Positions 11,849 to 23,801 of a stretch of DNA of 64,000 nt are shown here, piece after piece. The stretch is taken from contig CM044876.1 in assembly GCA_024500155.1 (NCBI GenBank), forward strand, positions 10,111,001 to 10,175,000, read 5' to 3'. The notes under the pieces were generated by a model that was not told where the DNA came from, searched no databases, and saw only the letters and a list, made by a program, of their open reading frames with translations. The translations under genes and the position numbers were made by a program. Origin of the DNA: Chenopodium formosanum (taxonomy: Eukaryota; Streptophyta; Magnoliopsida; Caryophyllales; Amaranthaceae). Position 1 is the stretch's first letter; every line of letters starts with the position of its first letter.

Positions 11849-14800
11849 TCAAGCACAGCCAAAGCATCGGCTTATTGAGAATGCACTGGATGCCTCAGGA
11901 GCTGAATCAGGATCAGCCTTTTTACGAGGAAGCTGCTTGAAAAAGGCCTTCACTGCTCCTGTTACACCATCTTCGTTTTCCATTGCCTTTGCAAGCTCAA
12001 CTGCCCTCTCTTTCACCTGCATCGTTTATTATATAACTATTATCATACCAAAGCACCAGAAACCTATTTGACCAAATGCCACATGTTGCAGAGCAAGATT
12101 GACACCTGGACTCAGCAGGTCCGTCATAAATGAATTGTTAGAAGATTCCTACTATACGCAACCCTAAGGGCTATGTAAAAGCCTTAAATTGATTTTTTTT
12201 AAATTGTATTAATTTTGGAGCTTATGATAGACCGGTGATACTAATGCTTATTTGAAGCTTAGTAATTTTAACTTAAGCTTGGCATTTTCATCAGTTTTTA
12301 CCCAAAAACAATTGATTGTGCAGATGCATCAAATACTTTTGACTCTGTACATATAAAGCTCCCTAATTTTAAAGGACCTTAAAGCTTTATAAACCTATTT
12401 ATTATTAGTTTTTGAAGGAGTTCATTGTGTTGAGTAAATACCAAATGTTCAAGAATGCTTTATACCAAGCCACCAAGGAATACAAAACTACAATGGAAAT
12501 GTACAAAATTTCAGATTTGACATTTACTATGTGAAAATCTACTTTGAAAGACTAAAGCAGCATCTGAACGTATGATACCAGGGCCGAAAACAGAGCCTTC
12601 AATGGCTCACCAGGCCAATCATTAGGTCCATAAAAAGTCTGGGATAGAGGACAGCAGCAAATTCCAAACAAACAGGAAAACGCTCATGAACCCTCTACAA
12701 GATGATGCAGCTCAATCATTTACATAACCTCCTCTTATAATAATACTAATTTAATTAATGAGTGAATAAGCATGGGCAACCTAATTATCAAAGTGGCAAA
12801 ATGTTCGAGGAAAGTTCATAACAACAGGTACCATCCTAAATTCCTAACGCAACAAGGAAAAGGAAAAAAAAATAGAAAACAATATCCCTGTATACCTGTG
12901 GATCCAGCATATACTTTATCGCATCAACCAACTTGTCGAGTGAGAATTCATCAATTGGGATGGGTGGAGGACCTACGCCTCTAGCATGCACACGTTCACC
13001 CCAAAAAGGTTGGTCACCAAAAAATGGTATGATAGATGTAGGGCACTACATAAAGAAGAGCACATAATTAGGTATTAACGACAATCAAAAGGCATTATAT
13101 GTATAGTTGTAACGAAAGACAACCACATTACCGCAGCTTTGAGGCCTGCAGCTGTAGTCCCTGCACCACCATGATGCACCTAAAAGCAAATAACATAGAA
13201 ATGGTTAATTTCAGGAAACCTAGTTTGTAGACTGGGATCTGAGTATCACAAATACAGTAAAAGGTAAAAAGAATTTTGAGCCATACCACAGCTGCGCAAT
13301 GTGGAAACAGCCAATCATGTGGACAGTTGTCTAGTAGGTATATAGATTCCTTAGCTTCAGCCACTGATATATAATTGACAAATTATATTAGTGCTCGAAT
13401 AACCGATTATAGAAAGTGGTAATAATGAAGACTGCTCCAGATTATTGAAAGTGGTTATTGACAAATTATATCAGTACTCGAACAACAGATTATAGAAAGT
13501 GGTAATAATGAAGACTACTCCACCAGCACAGGACTACAGGAAAAGAGAAATGATGAAGAAACGACTCACAGTCACCCAGACCACCCCAGCCTTTGTTGAT
13601 GATGCCCCTTTGTCCAGTAATTTCTAGTGCTTCAATAATTATTTCAGTCATTTTATGTGGCTCTTGTACAGGCTGGCACAATACAAAAACAGTCAGCATC
13701 AAGAAATAACGCATCAAAACTGCCTCAAGCAGAAAAGGTTGATGGTAGCTGGTCAATAGCAAGATGTAAAAAAAAAAAATAAAAAAAAATAAAAAAAAAA
13801 ACCTCAAATATAGAAGCAAATTAACCTTCAACACCTATTAGCTCTCATATTACTCAGTGCTCATGGAATAGACTATTAGAGTAACAGATATTATCTTGAA
13901 CACTGACATCCTCTCATACTACCCAGAGTCAATTGCCAATAGAAAACCATAAAAACATACATCCTTTGTGACTTTATCAAAGTATTCAATCCTGCATTCC
14001 CCAATTCCAGTATAGATAAAATGAAAGGAAACAACAGAAGGCAAGAACACCCAAAAAAAAGTTCTTAATTAGGTTGGAAAAAAAAGAGCAAACCCACTGA
14101 AAATAAGGCCTAAGTGATGGTTTATTCTAAAACAAATTGGTTAGATGCAGAAGATCGCTAAAGTAATGAGCTATCTCCTGGCTTATATTTTTCAAAATTC
14201 AGAGTATGAAATTATAAATTGAAAGTTTTGAAACTAAATCTCATGTGAATATACTGTCTTCAACGCACTACCAAGAAGCATAAAATTTATGACAAGCCTT
14301 CAAAGAAGATCATCAGAAGCCCAAATTGGTTGACATATGGTGTCTGAAAGGGTGTAAAAACCAAACCAATCTATCAAATCTAGTATCTGTTGCTAGCAAT
14401 AGAAATAAGAAGACACAATGACAATACCACTAAAAAGGCCCTTAGTGATGTTCCCATTCATAACCAGCTGACGATAAGTGAAAATTTTTCGCTAGGAAAA
14501 GTTTGTTAAAATTTCATAACTTGTATTTCCAAAGTGGGACAATCAATTGAAACTCTGTCACACATGAACCAAACAGTTACCTTAGATAACAATACACAAG
14601 ATCAATTAATGACCTGCATTCAGTGAAGCCCCTTTCATATCATTATTTTCAGGCATACTAAGATTAATAAATCTATCAGGCATACTAAGATGAATAAATC
14701 TCTGGTCATATCCAGGCTCAGCACCTCCCATCTGCCTAGTTCAGATCTTCCAACCCATTAAGTGTCCTATCTCATGCCCGGCACATCATTGCTTTAAGAT

Positions 14801-17800
14801 GATCATTCAAACTAAAAGGAGCTAAGATAGCTAAGCTGGTGGGGGTAACATAAGCCACATAATTGAGATACATGATGACACAAGGTTGAATTAATCTGTC
14901 ATCTCCCTTCCACTCTCAACACAAACAACAGCTTTCAGCGGTCATGTTCAGGATCATTCTCTAAATCATAATCTCACAACCCCCATTAAGTGTCCCATTG
15001 ACTGCCAGCCACATCATTGCTTTTAAGTTGATCAATTTAGCTTAGTGGAGCTAGATAGCTGCAAGAGATCAACCTAAGCCTATGGTGCGTTTTACTTATG
15101 CAAGGAAGAAGAATAAGCAGAAGATGTGAGCTGGAATACAGGAAGGACAAATCTGTCATTTTGCTAGATAGTTTGTTAGTCCTTGTTTTGTGTGAGGAGT
15201 TTGTTATTTCTGATTGTTAGTTATTTCTAGCTATTTAAGGAATGTTTGTAGAGGGGGAATGTATCTAGAAAATCATTGTGGGAATATTTTCCTTGGGAGA
15301 GCATCCTTTCCTCTCAAAAGGAAGGAGTTGTATTGTAGTTTCTCTGACTTGCAATACAATCTATCGGTTTGGCTTACATAATTCTTTTATTTGCTTGATT
15401 GTTCTGATTTTCTGACCCAATTCCTAGCAAATTGGTATCAGAGCAAGGACGATCGGAGCGGCGATGGCACGTTTAACCAACGCGCAACGCATGGACTTGA
15501 TGGAGCAGGAGCTTGCTGAGATGCCAACGAAGGTGGCTCAAGAAATTGCTGCTGCTCTGGCGGCTCTCAAGACTGACATCAACTCCATTCGAGCTGAGGT
15601 TCGCACCACGGCTGAGGTTCGCACCACGGCTAGGATGGAACCAGGGCCTTTAAATGGAGGCTCCTGGGATAACCCATTCTCTATGCAACGCCTTGAGAAT
15701 GAAGAAGGAAATGGTGGCGCTCAGGGTGGTGCGAATTGGAGGTTGAGGAAACTCGACCTACCTCCGTTTGATGGATCAAATCCCGATGGGTGGATCCTCA
15801 GGGCGGAGCGTTTTTTCCACTTTTATCGATTGACGGAAGAAGATAAGGTGGAAGCGGCGGTGGTGGCGCTTGATGGTGACGCGCTGCTGTGGTACCAGTG
15901 GGAGCATCGTCGCCGTCCGTTGCTGACTTGGGATGCTATTAAGCAGCTGATCCTTCGCCGTTTTAGAACCACCGCAACGGGCTCTCTCCACGAGCAGTGG
16001 TTGGCGCACCGGCAGATAGGTTCAGTGGCAGATTATCGGCGACGATTTATCGAGCTGCTAGCTCCGATTGAGGGAGTTCCAGAAGAAATTGCTAAAGGGC
16101 AATTCATTAATGGCCTAAGTGAAGAAATCCGGGTCGAGGTCCGTTTGTTAGACCCGATTACTCTGGATCGGGCTATGGATCTGGCTTTACGGGTCGAGGA
16201 GAAGTTAAAACTCAGCCCACGACCCAAGCCCACTAGCAGCCCACCCACGTGGCGCCCACCCAACCCTAGTCCACGACCTCACCTTTCTTTCCAGAATCAA
16301 AATTACCCAAACCAAAACACGAACCACCCAAACTCAAACACATACCCACCCAAACACGCAACCAACCACCACAAAACCACCGGCGAGATAAGGAGGTTGT
16401 CGGAGAGGGAGTTACAGCAAAAGAGGGAGCAAGGGCTGTGTTTCAGATGCGATGAGAAGTGGAATATAAACCACCGATGTCGCCGCCGTGAGTTGAGTGT
16501 GTTGTTAACGGTGGATGACGAGGAGGTGGAGTGGGAGGATTCCGGCGAGTTTTCCGCAGCTGAAACCCAAGTTACTGACCCGTCTCAACCCGAAATTGAA
16601 CCCGCATCCAACCCCAAAGTAGCCTTGTGCTCTGTAATGGGACTCACGAGTCCTAAGACTATGCGAATGTTAGGCTATATCAAGGAGGATAAGGTGGTGG
16701 TAATGGTGGATCCCGGCGCGACACACAACTTTATTTCTTCCGTCGCGGCCGAGCATCTCCAGTTACCGGTGACGGAGGCGGCGAGTTTTGGAGTGACCTT
16801 GGGAACAGGGGACACGGTGCAAGGGAATGGAGTGTGTCGTGGAGTGGTGCTGGAGGTTCAAGGCATCACCATTGTCGAAGATTTTTTGGTGTTGCCCTTA
16901 GGAAACTCAGATTTAATTCTGGGAATCCAATGGTTGGAAAAATTGGGTACTACCATGGCTAATTGGAAGGATCAGTCGCTCAAATTTCAGTTGGGAGGTG
17001 ACTCTGTCACGTTGAGAGGTGATCCTCAATTGGGCAGAACGTGTATATCATTGAAAGCCATGCTCAAATCATTGCAGAAGGAAGGACATGGGTTTATAGT
17101 GGAGTATAACCAATTGGAGAGTGTAGAGGAGGGGCAGCCCTCTGTTCCTAACAATTTCCAACCCTTAATTCAAGAGTTTCAGCAAGTTTTTCACATGCCT
17201 GAAGGATTACCACCTAGAAGAAGCATTGAGCATGCCATTACCCTGAAACATGGAGCAAATCCGATTAGTGTGCGCCCATACCGTTACCCCCAGTCTCAGA
17301 AGGACGAAATTGAGAAGTTAGTGACTGATATGCTTCGCGCAGGTATAATACAAACTTCCATTAGTGCCTATTCTAGTCCTGTCTTGTTGGTGAAGAAGAA
17401 GGATGGTAGTTGGCGTTTCTGTGTAGACTATAGAGCCTTAAATAAAGACACTGTACCTGATAAATTCCCCATACCCATGATTGATGAACTGTTGGATGAG
17501 CTATGTGGTTCCACAATTTTCACCAAACTTGATTTGAAATCTGGGTATCACCAGATTAGAGTGCGGAATGAGGATGTGCCTAAGACAGCCTTTCGTACCC
17601 ATGAGGGTCATTACGAATTTCTCGTAATGCCATTTGGACTCACAAACGCCCCTGCAACTTTCCAGTCACTTATGAACGAAGTATTTCGCCCATTTTTGAG
17701 GAAGTTTGTCCTGGTATTTTTCGATGATATTTTGGTTTATAGTTCAAACGAGGAAATTCATCAACTCCATCTCAGGAAGGTCTTGGAAACATTGGCTGCT

Positions 17801-20800
17801 CACCAATTATATGCAAATTTTAAAAAGTGTGAAGTAGGGAGGACTCGGGTAGCTTATTTGGGGCATGTAATTTCAGCAAATGGGGTTGAGGTGGATGCTT
17901 CTAAGGTGCAGGCCATGGTGGAGTGGCCTGTTCCTACCACCATTAAGGAATTGAGAGGTTTCCTTGGGCTTACAGGGTACTACAGGAAGTTTATAAAAGG
18001 GTATGCGTTGATTGCTCAACCCTTAACTGATCAGTTGCGCAAGGACTGTTTTGGATGGACAGAACAAGCAACCTCTGCCTTTGAAGCCCTCAAGGCAGCC
18101 ATGGTGACAGCCCCTATCCTAGCTGCTCCAGATTTTTCACTGCCTTTCATAGTGGAAACTGATGCTTCGGGGCATGGATTAGGTGCTGTTCTTCTTCAAG
18201 CCAACCACCCAATTGCTTTTTTCAGCAAAATCTTGGGTTTGAGAGCTAGGACAAAGCCCATATATGAAAAAGAACTCATGGCCATTGTGTTTGCAGTAGA
18301 AAAATGGAGACACTACCTGCTAGGTAGGCAATTTGTAGTAAGGACAGATCAACGCAGCCTCAAGTATTTGCTTGAGCAAAAGGAAGTGGGCCAAGCTTAC
18401 CAGAAATGGGTAAGCAAACTCTTGGGGTATACATTTGACATCCATTACAAGCCTGGGGCCACTAATAAAGTTGCTGATGCCTTATCTAGGCAGCATGGGA
18501 TTCTGTTGGAGTGTGGAGCTTTGGTCACTTCTTGTGGGGTTCAATGGCAGTATGTTCACTCTTTTATTAAGCAAGACAAGACCATTCAGCAACTCATGGC
18601 TCAAATACAAGCTGGGGAGGTAGTTCCAAAGGGGTATACACTTGAGGGTGGGGTGTTGAAGTACAAGAACAGGGTGGTTATTCCCAAGCAAAGTGATCTC
18701 ACCTCTAGGTTGCTTAAGGAGTACCATGACTCACCAGTTGGGGGACATGCTGGTGACTTTAAGACATATCAACGGCTTGCGGGTGAGTGGTATTGGGTGG
18801 GAATGCGCAAAGATGTGACCACCTATGTCCAGCACTGTCACATATGTCAGCAAAACAAGGTCTCCACTCTATCTCCTTTGGGGTTTTTACAGCCTCTCCC
18901 TATTCCCGAGCAAGTTTGGGAAGATGTTTCCATGGATTTTGTGGAGGGTCTTCCTAAATCCTTGGGGTGGAACACAATATTGGTGGTTGTTGACAGATTG
19001 ACCAAATATGGTCATTTCATTCTTCTCAAGCAACCTTTTAATGCTCAGTCAGTTGCTCAGATTTTTGTGAGGGAGGTGGTGAGGTTGCATGGAATGCCTT
19101 CTTCTATAGTGTCAGATCGAGATAAAATTTTTCTCAGTATATTTTGGAAAGAAATATTCAGACTACAGGGCACGAGTCTTCGAAGAAGTACAGCTTACCA
19201 CCCACAATCTGATGGGCAGACTGAGGTGGTTAACAAGGGGATTGAGTCCTACTTGCGTTGTTTTGTGAATGGGAAGCCATCTAGTTGGGCAAGTTGGTTA
19301 CATTGGGCGGAGTATTGGTATAACACGGCCTTTCATACAGCCACTCACTGCACTCCCTTCAAGGCTCTCTATGGGAGAGACCCCCCTCACTTGGTAAGAT
19401 TTTCTTCTGGTAGTACTTCTCTTTCTACCTTGGAAGACTTGCTTTTGGAGAGAGATGCGATTTTGGATGACTTGAAGTACCACCTGGTGCACGTGCAAGC
19501 TCAGCTTTATATGAAGCATTATGAGAATAAGTCTCGGAGAGATGGTGAATTCCAGGTAGGAGACTTGGTCTATCTTAGGCTGCAGCCTTACAGGCAGCTC
19601 ACTGTGGCTAGGAGGCAGTCTGACAAACTCTCCCCACGTTTTTATGGTCCTTATGAGGTGCTGGAACGTGTGGGTAAGGTGGCATATCGTTTACAGCTTC
19701 CTGATACAGCAAGAATTCATCCTGTTTTCCATATTTCTCAACTAAAGAAGGCCTTGGGACCAGGACAGCTGCCTACTGTCTTGCCTGTCCAGCTTTCTGC
19801 TGATTTGGTGTTAGAGGTGGAACCAGAGGCTGTGCTTGGGGTACGCAATTCTCAGGCTGCTACTGAGGTGTTGATTAGGTGGAAGGGGTTACAGGACTTT
19901 GAAACTACTTGGGAGAACCATGATGAGATAGCTGCTCGTTTTCCTCAATTCCACCTTGAGGACAAGGTGCTTTTTTGGGCAGGGGGTATTGCAAGAGATC
20001 AACCTAAGCCTATGGTGCGTTTTACTTATGCAAGGAAGAAGAATAAGCAGAAGATGTGAGCTGGAATACAGGAAGGACAAATCTGTCATTTTGCTAGATA
20101 GTTTGTTAGTCCTTGTTTTGTGTGAGGAGTTTGTTATTTCTGATTGTTAGTTATTTCTAGCTATTTAAGGAATGTTTGTAGAGGGGGAATGTATCTAGAA
20201 AATCATTGTGGGAATATTTTCCTTGGGAGAGCATCCTTTCCTCTCAAAAGGAAGGAGTTGTATTGTAGTTTCTCTGACTTGCAATACAATCTATCGGTTT
20301 GGCTTACATAATTCTTTTATTTGCTTGATTGTTCTGATTTTCTGACCCAATTCCTAGCAATAGCTAAGTAATGAGGTGATAAAAGCAAGATAAGTGAGAT
20401 ACAAGATTACACAAAAAAGGTACAATAAAGGACCCCTCCCCTCACATGCACACACACATAAGAAGACAACGAGAAAAGAAATCAAAAGGAAATAAAATAA
20501 ATAAATAAACTTTATAGAGAACCAATAAGGTTAGTAGATAACAATTTCTCTCCAAAACATTAGAGCTCTTTTCCTAATAAGGCATTTACCCCAAGCTTTT
20601 AAGATCCCATCGCCTTTAACCTATAAGTCAATAATGCTACTCATCCAATTGCCAATTGATCTCAGCAGGTTTATTTTCATATCTTCTTTAATATTTAACA
20701 TGTAATCATTAGGTTTGGTCGACTATTATTCTAGGCTTTCAATCCTACGGCTAATGTCTAAATGATCTCTATTAGATGTCTAGCCTCAATGAGGATAGTG

Positions 20801-23757
20801 GACTTTCCCTTTTAACTTTACAAAGACACTCACATGTGTTAAGTGGAGTTAAGACCCACATATTTGCCATGTTTAGTGAAAAGCTGAAAGCAAATCGTGT
20901 TTGCTTATTTTGACTAGTTGACTGTACATACTGATTATATTAGCTGATTGTATAAAATCATTTTGGCTCATGTCGCATGATATGACAAAGTGTTTGGTAA
21001 ATAGCCGATTGCTTAAAATGGTACATCACTGGGTGTCATAGGCCTACTAGCTGACTGTATAAAAGTGTTTGGTAAATAGCTAATTGCTTGAAATTGTTTG
21101 AATATGCAAACTAACCAATAAGGACATTGAATGGGTAGTTGAGGTAGGGTATTGGATGAAATTGGGGTATAATTGTAATTTCACCTAAAATATTTGAATC
21201 AGCTGATGAAAAAGCTCCTCTAAGGAGCTCATTGAAACATGAGCTTATTTGATGGAATATGCTCTTTGAATCAGCTCACCACCAAACACCCCAATCAGCT
21301 TATTAAAGTGGTTAATCAACTAATATTGGTCAAATAAGCTAATTTTGCCTCAATAAGCTCATTAGTAAGTACCTCCATTATATAAATGTGCAAGTGACTC
21401 ATCCTACATTTGTAAAGAGGCGCGAGAATAACCACATTTTGTATCAAGGGGTTACTCCACCATGTGCCAATTGGTTTTGGGCTAATACCTCTCTTAGACT
21501 AGCCATTTATTTACCTATATGTATTAGACCGAGCTAAACCCTAAGTGGTCCATACCTACCACAGAAGAAGACAAGGATACAGACCCAGTCAAGGGTGTGG
21601 CACTAACAACAATACACTGGCAGCAGATTCCAGGGAAATTCACCACCCAAGAAATGAGAAGGAAGGACAGCTGAAGAGTAAGACAAACTCAGCAGCCAAT
21701 TAGGGCATCTTTTTTCTTATGATGTGTATATAACAAAGGGGAGGAAAAGAGAGAAGGCAGACATTGCAGTGAGTAAAACCCTTGGAGAGTTGTGACCTAA
21801 ACTCACTGTGGAGAGTGATAGGCTAAACATATCGTTGTAAAAACCTTGTTTCTTGTGAATGAAAGCTGCCATCTTTCTCCTCTAAGTTTACTGTTCCATT
21901 GATTTGCTGTGTGTGAGACTATTATTTGCTTGAATCCATTACACTATACTGCTTTTTTATTAGCCCACACAGCCACATCCATCATAAAAAGCAACTCAAA
22001 TGTATTTCTCTCATTTACTACCATGTTTTAGTTTTCCTACACTAAAACATCCCACTCCCTACCAAAAAGTGAAAACAGGAAAAGGTAATAAAATTAAATG
22101 CAACTCCCAAGCCCTCAGCAACTTCAATTTGCTGTATTGATCATACTCCAAAACATATTTTTTTTTCAGCTTCTTCAGGCAACTTTTGACATACTTAGTA
22201 CCTCTTTATTTGTGTTGAACCACATTCATCATGCCACTTGGATTGTATCAATTAGAAGTTAATTTGATGGCTTCACTAAAAAGAAGCTAATGAATTCGCG
22301 TGACAAATAAACTCTAATTTTTATATAGCAGCATCAGTCAATTCTAAACTACCATTGACTTAAGAGTCTAACATCGCAAATTTATCATTCCATAATGTTT
22401 ACTGTGAAACTATATTTTAGATTTAAGCAACTGAAAGATTTACACAGTAGACAGTAAGTATCAAATCATCAGATACATTACCTGTTTAATTGAAAAATCA
22501 GATCTTTGTTTTAATCTAATTTCTTCTAACTACATCGGCTCTTCTCTAGCATACCTGAAGCAGAAAGCGTCCACAAAGGGATAACTAAGTTTAAACTAAC
22601 ACAGTTTTAAAATTCCATCAAGAACTTAGTCACACAACAAACGGAAGATCTACAATGGTTTTTCTATGAAGACAATCGTTGTAGTCAGTGGCGGAGCCAC
22701 AGTGTGTCCTGGTTGGGCACGTGCCCTGCCACATTTTTGCAAAAAAAAAAAAAAAAAAAGTCTGTCAAAATTTTGTTTAAATAGAATATAAAGTCATCAT
22801 TATGTTACAGCTTACTAGTAGCCTAGTGGTTAGAGCTTTACCTTTTCAATCAAAGGCCATGGGTTCTAATCTCTTGCCCAACATTTTTGTTATTTTTTTC
22901 CCTCTCATTGTTTATTCTTCTTATTGTTCCCCCCCCCCCCCCCTCCTTTTTTTTTTCTCCTTTTCTCTTAATGTCCTTTTTATCCAATTTCCTAAATAAC
23001 ACAAAAACTTACCAAATAAAAGTTTGATCACATTGGGCAAGATTAATTTTCTACCTAAGATAATAAAATTGATGATATAATAATATGCTTTCAAAACTTG
23101 AAAACTAGTCAAGTTTAATTTTAACATTTCTTTTTACATGTACGAGTATACTTGAATTATTAGTTATAAATCCTTATAATTTGAACATTTCTTTTTGGAA
23201 AATTTGTCTAAGATAACCTTTTAAAAACATATTTTGTCTAGGACAACCTTTTAAAATTTTTTTGGCAAAGCCAAACCCGTTTAAAAATTTTTTTTGTTAA
23301 GGACGACCAACCCCCACTTTCGACCACCGGAATCCGGCGTTGACTCACACGTGACTTGCACATGGTCCTTCCTGAAAACCTACACCCACATCTCTTGTCT
23401 TCAAATCAATCCATATTTGCAAGCAATTTCTATACAATCAAACCCAAATCCATTCCAAAATCGAAACCCTAATTTTACAATTTGATAGAATTCGAACAAT
23501 TGGGGAGAAATTACTGACCTTAAATGCAAACAAGATCAATCCCACCAATTCTAAATTGACGAATATCACTACCAAACCCTAAATTGGGGAGAATTTTTGG
23601 TTATGGATTCAATTGAAGATAAAAAAGGGTTTTATGTGAAGAAAATGGAGGGAAAAGGGGTGCACACAGGAGAAATAAGGACCATGTGCAAGTCACATGT
23701 TAGTCAACGCCGGATTCGGTAGTCAATGGCCTGAAAGTGGAGGTTGGTCTTCCTTAA

Positions 23758-23801
<44 letters not shown>

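Larger units (their letters stand above)
15060..20359 (+). mobile_element. complete Ty3/gypsy chromovirus LTR retrotransposon, probably Reina lineage
   Basis: A 5300-bp element with two 370-bp LTRs that I could not tell apart by eye, flanked by the 5-bp duplication ATAGC (15055-15059 and 20360-20364). LTRs begin TGCAAGAG and end CCTAGCA. It has a tRNA-Met primer-binding site, one uninterrupted gag-pol frame with a C-terminal chromodomain, and a short polypurine stretch. Small size, short LTRs, a single ORF and the chromodomain fit Reina-type chromoviruses; the lineage call is inference. It lies in intron 9 of the sterol glucosyltransferase, in the opposite orientation. Identical LTRs and an open frame imply a recent, possibly still mobile copy. 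Confidence 0.95.

Noticed and set aside
15776..16263. Minus-strand ORFs inside gag
   Set aside because: They are antisense shadows of the intact gag-pol frame and have no family features.
21535..21970. A solo LTR in intron 9
   Set aside because: It has LTR-like promoter and leader character, but I found no matching TG/CA ends with a target duplication, so it is only mentioned in the intron note.
22808..22880. A tRNA gene
   Set aside because: Box A- and box B-like words are present, but no paired acceptor stem or full cloverleaf can be drawn, and the sequence lies inside a transposon.
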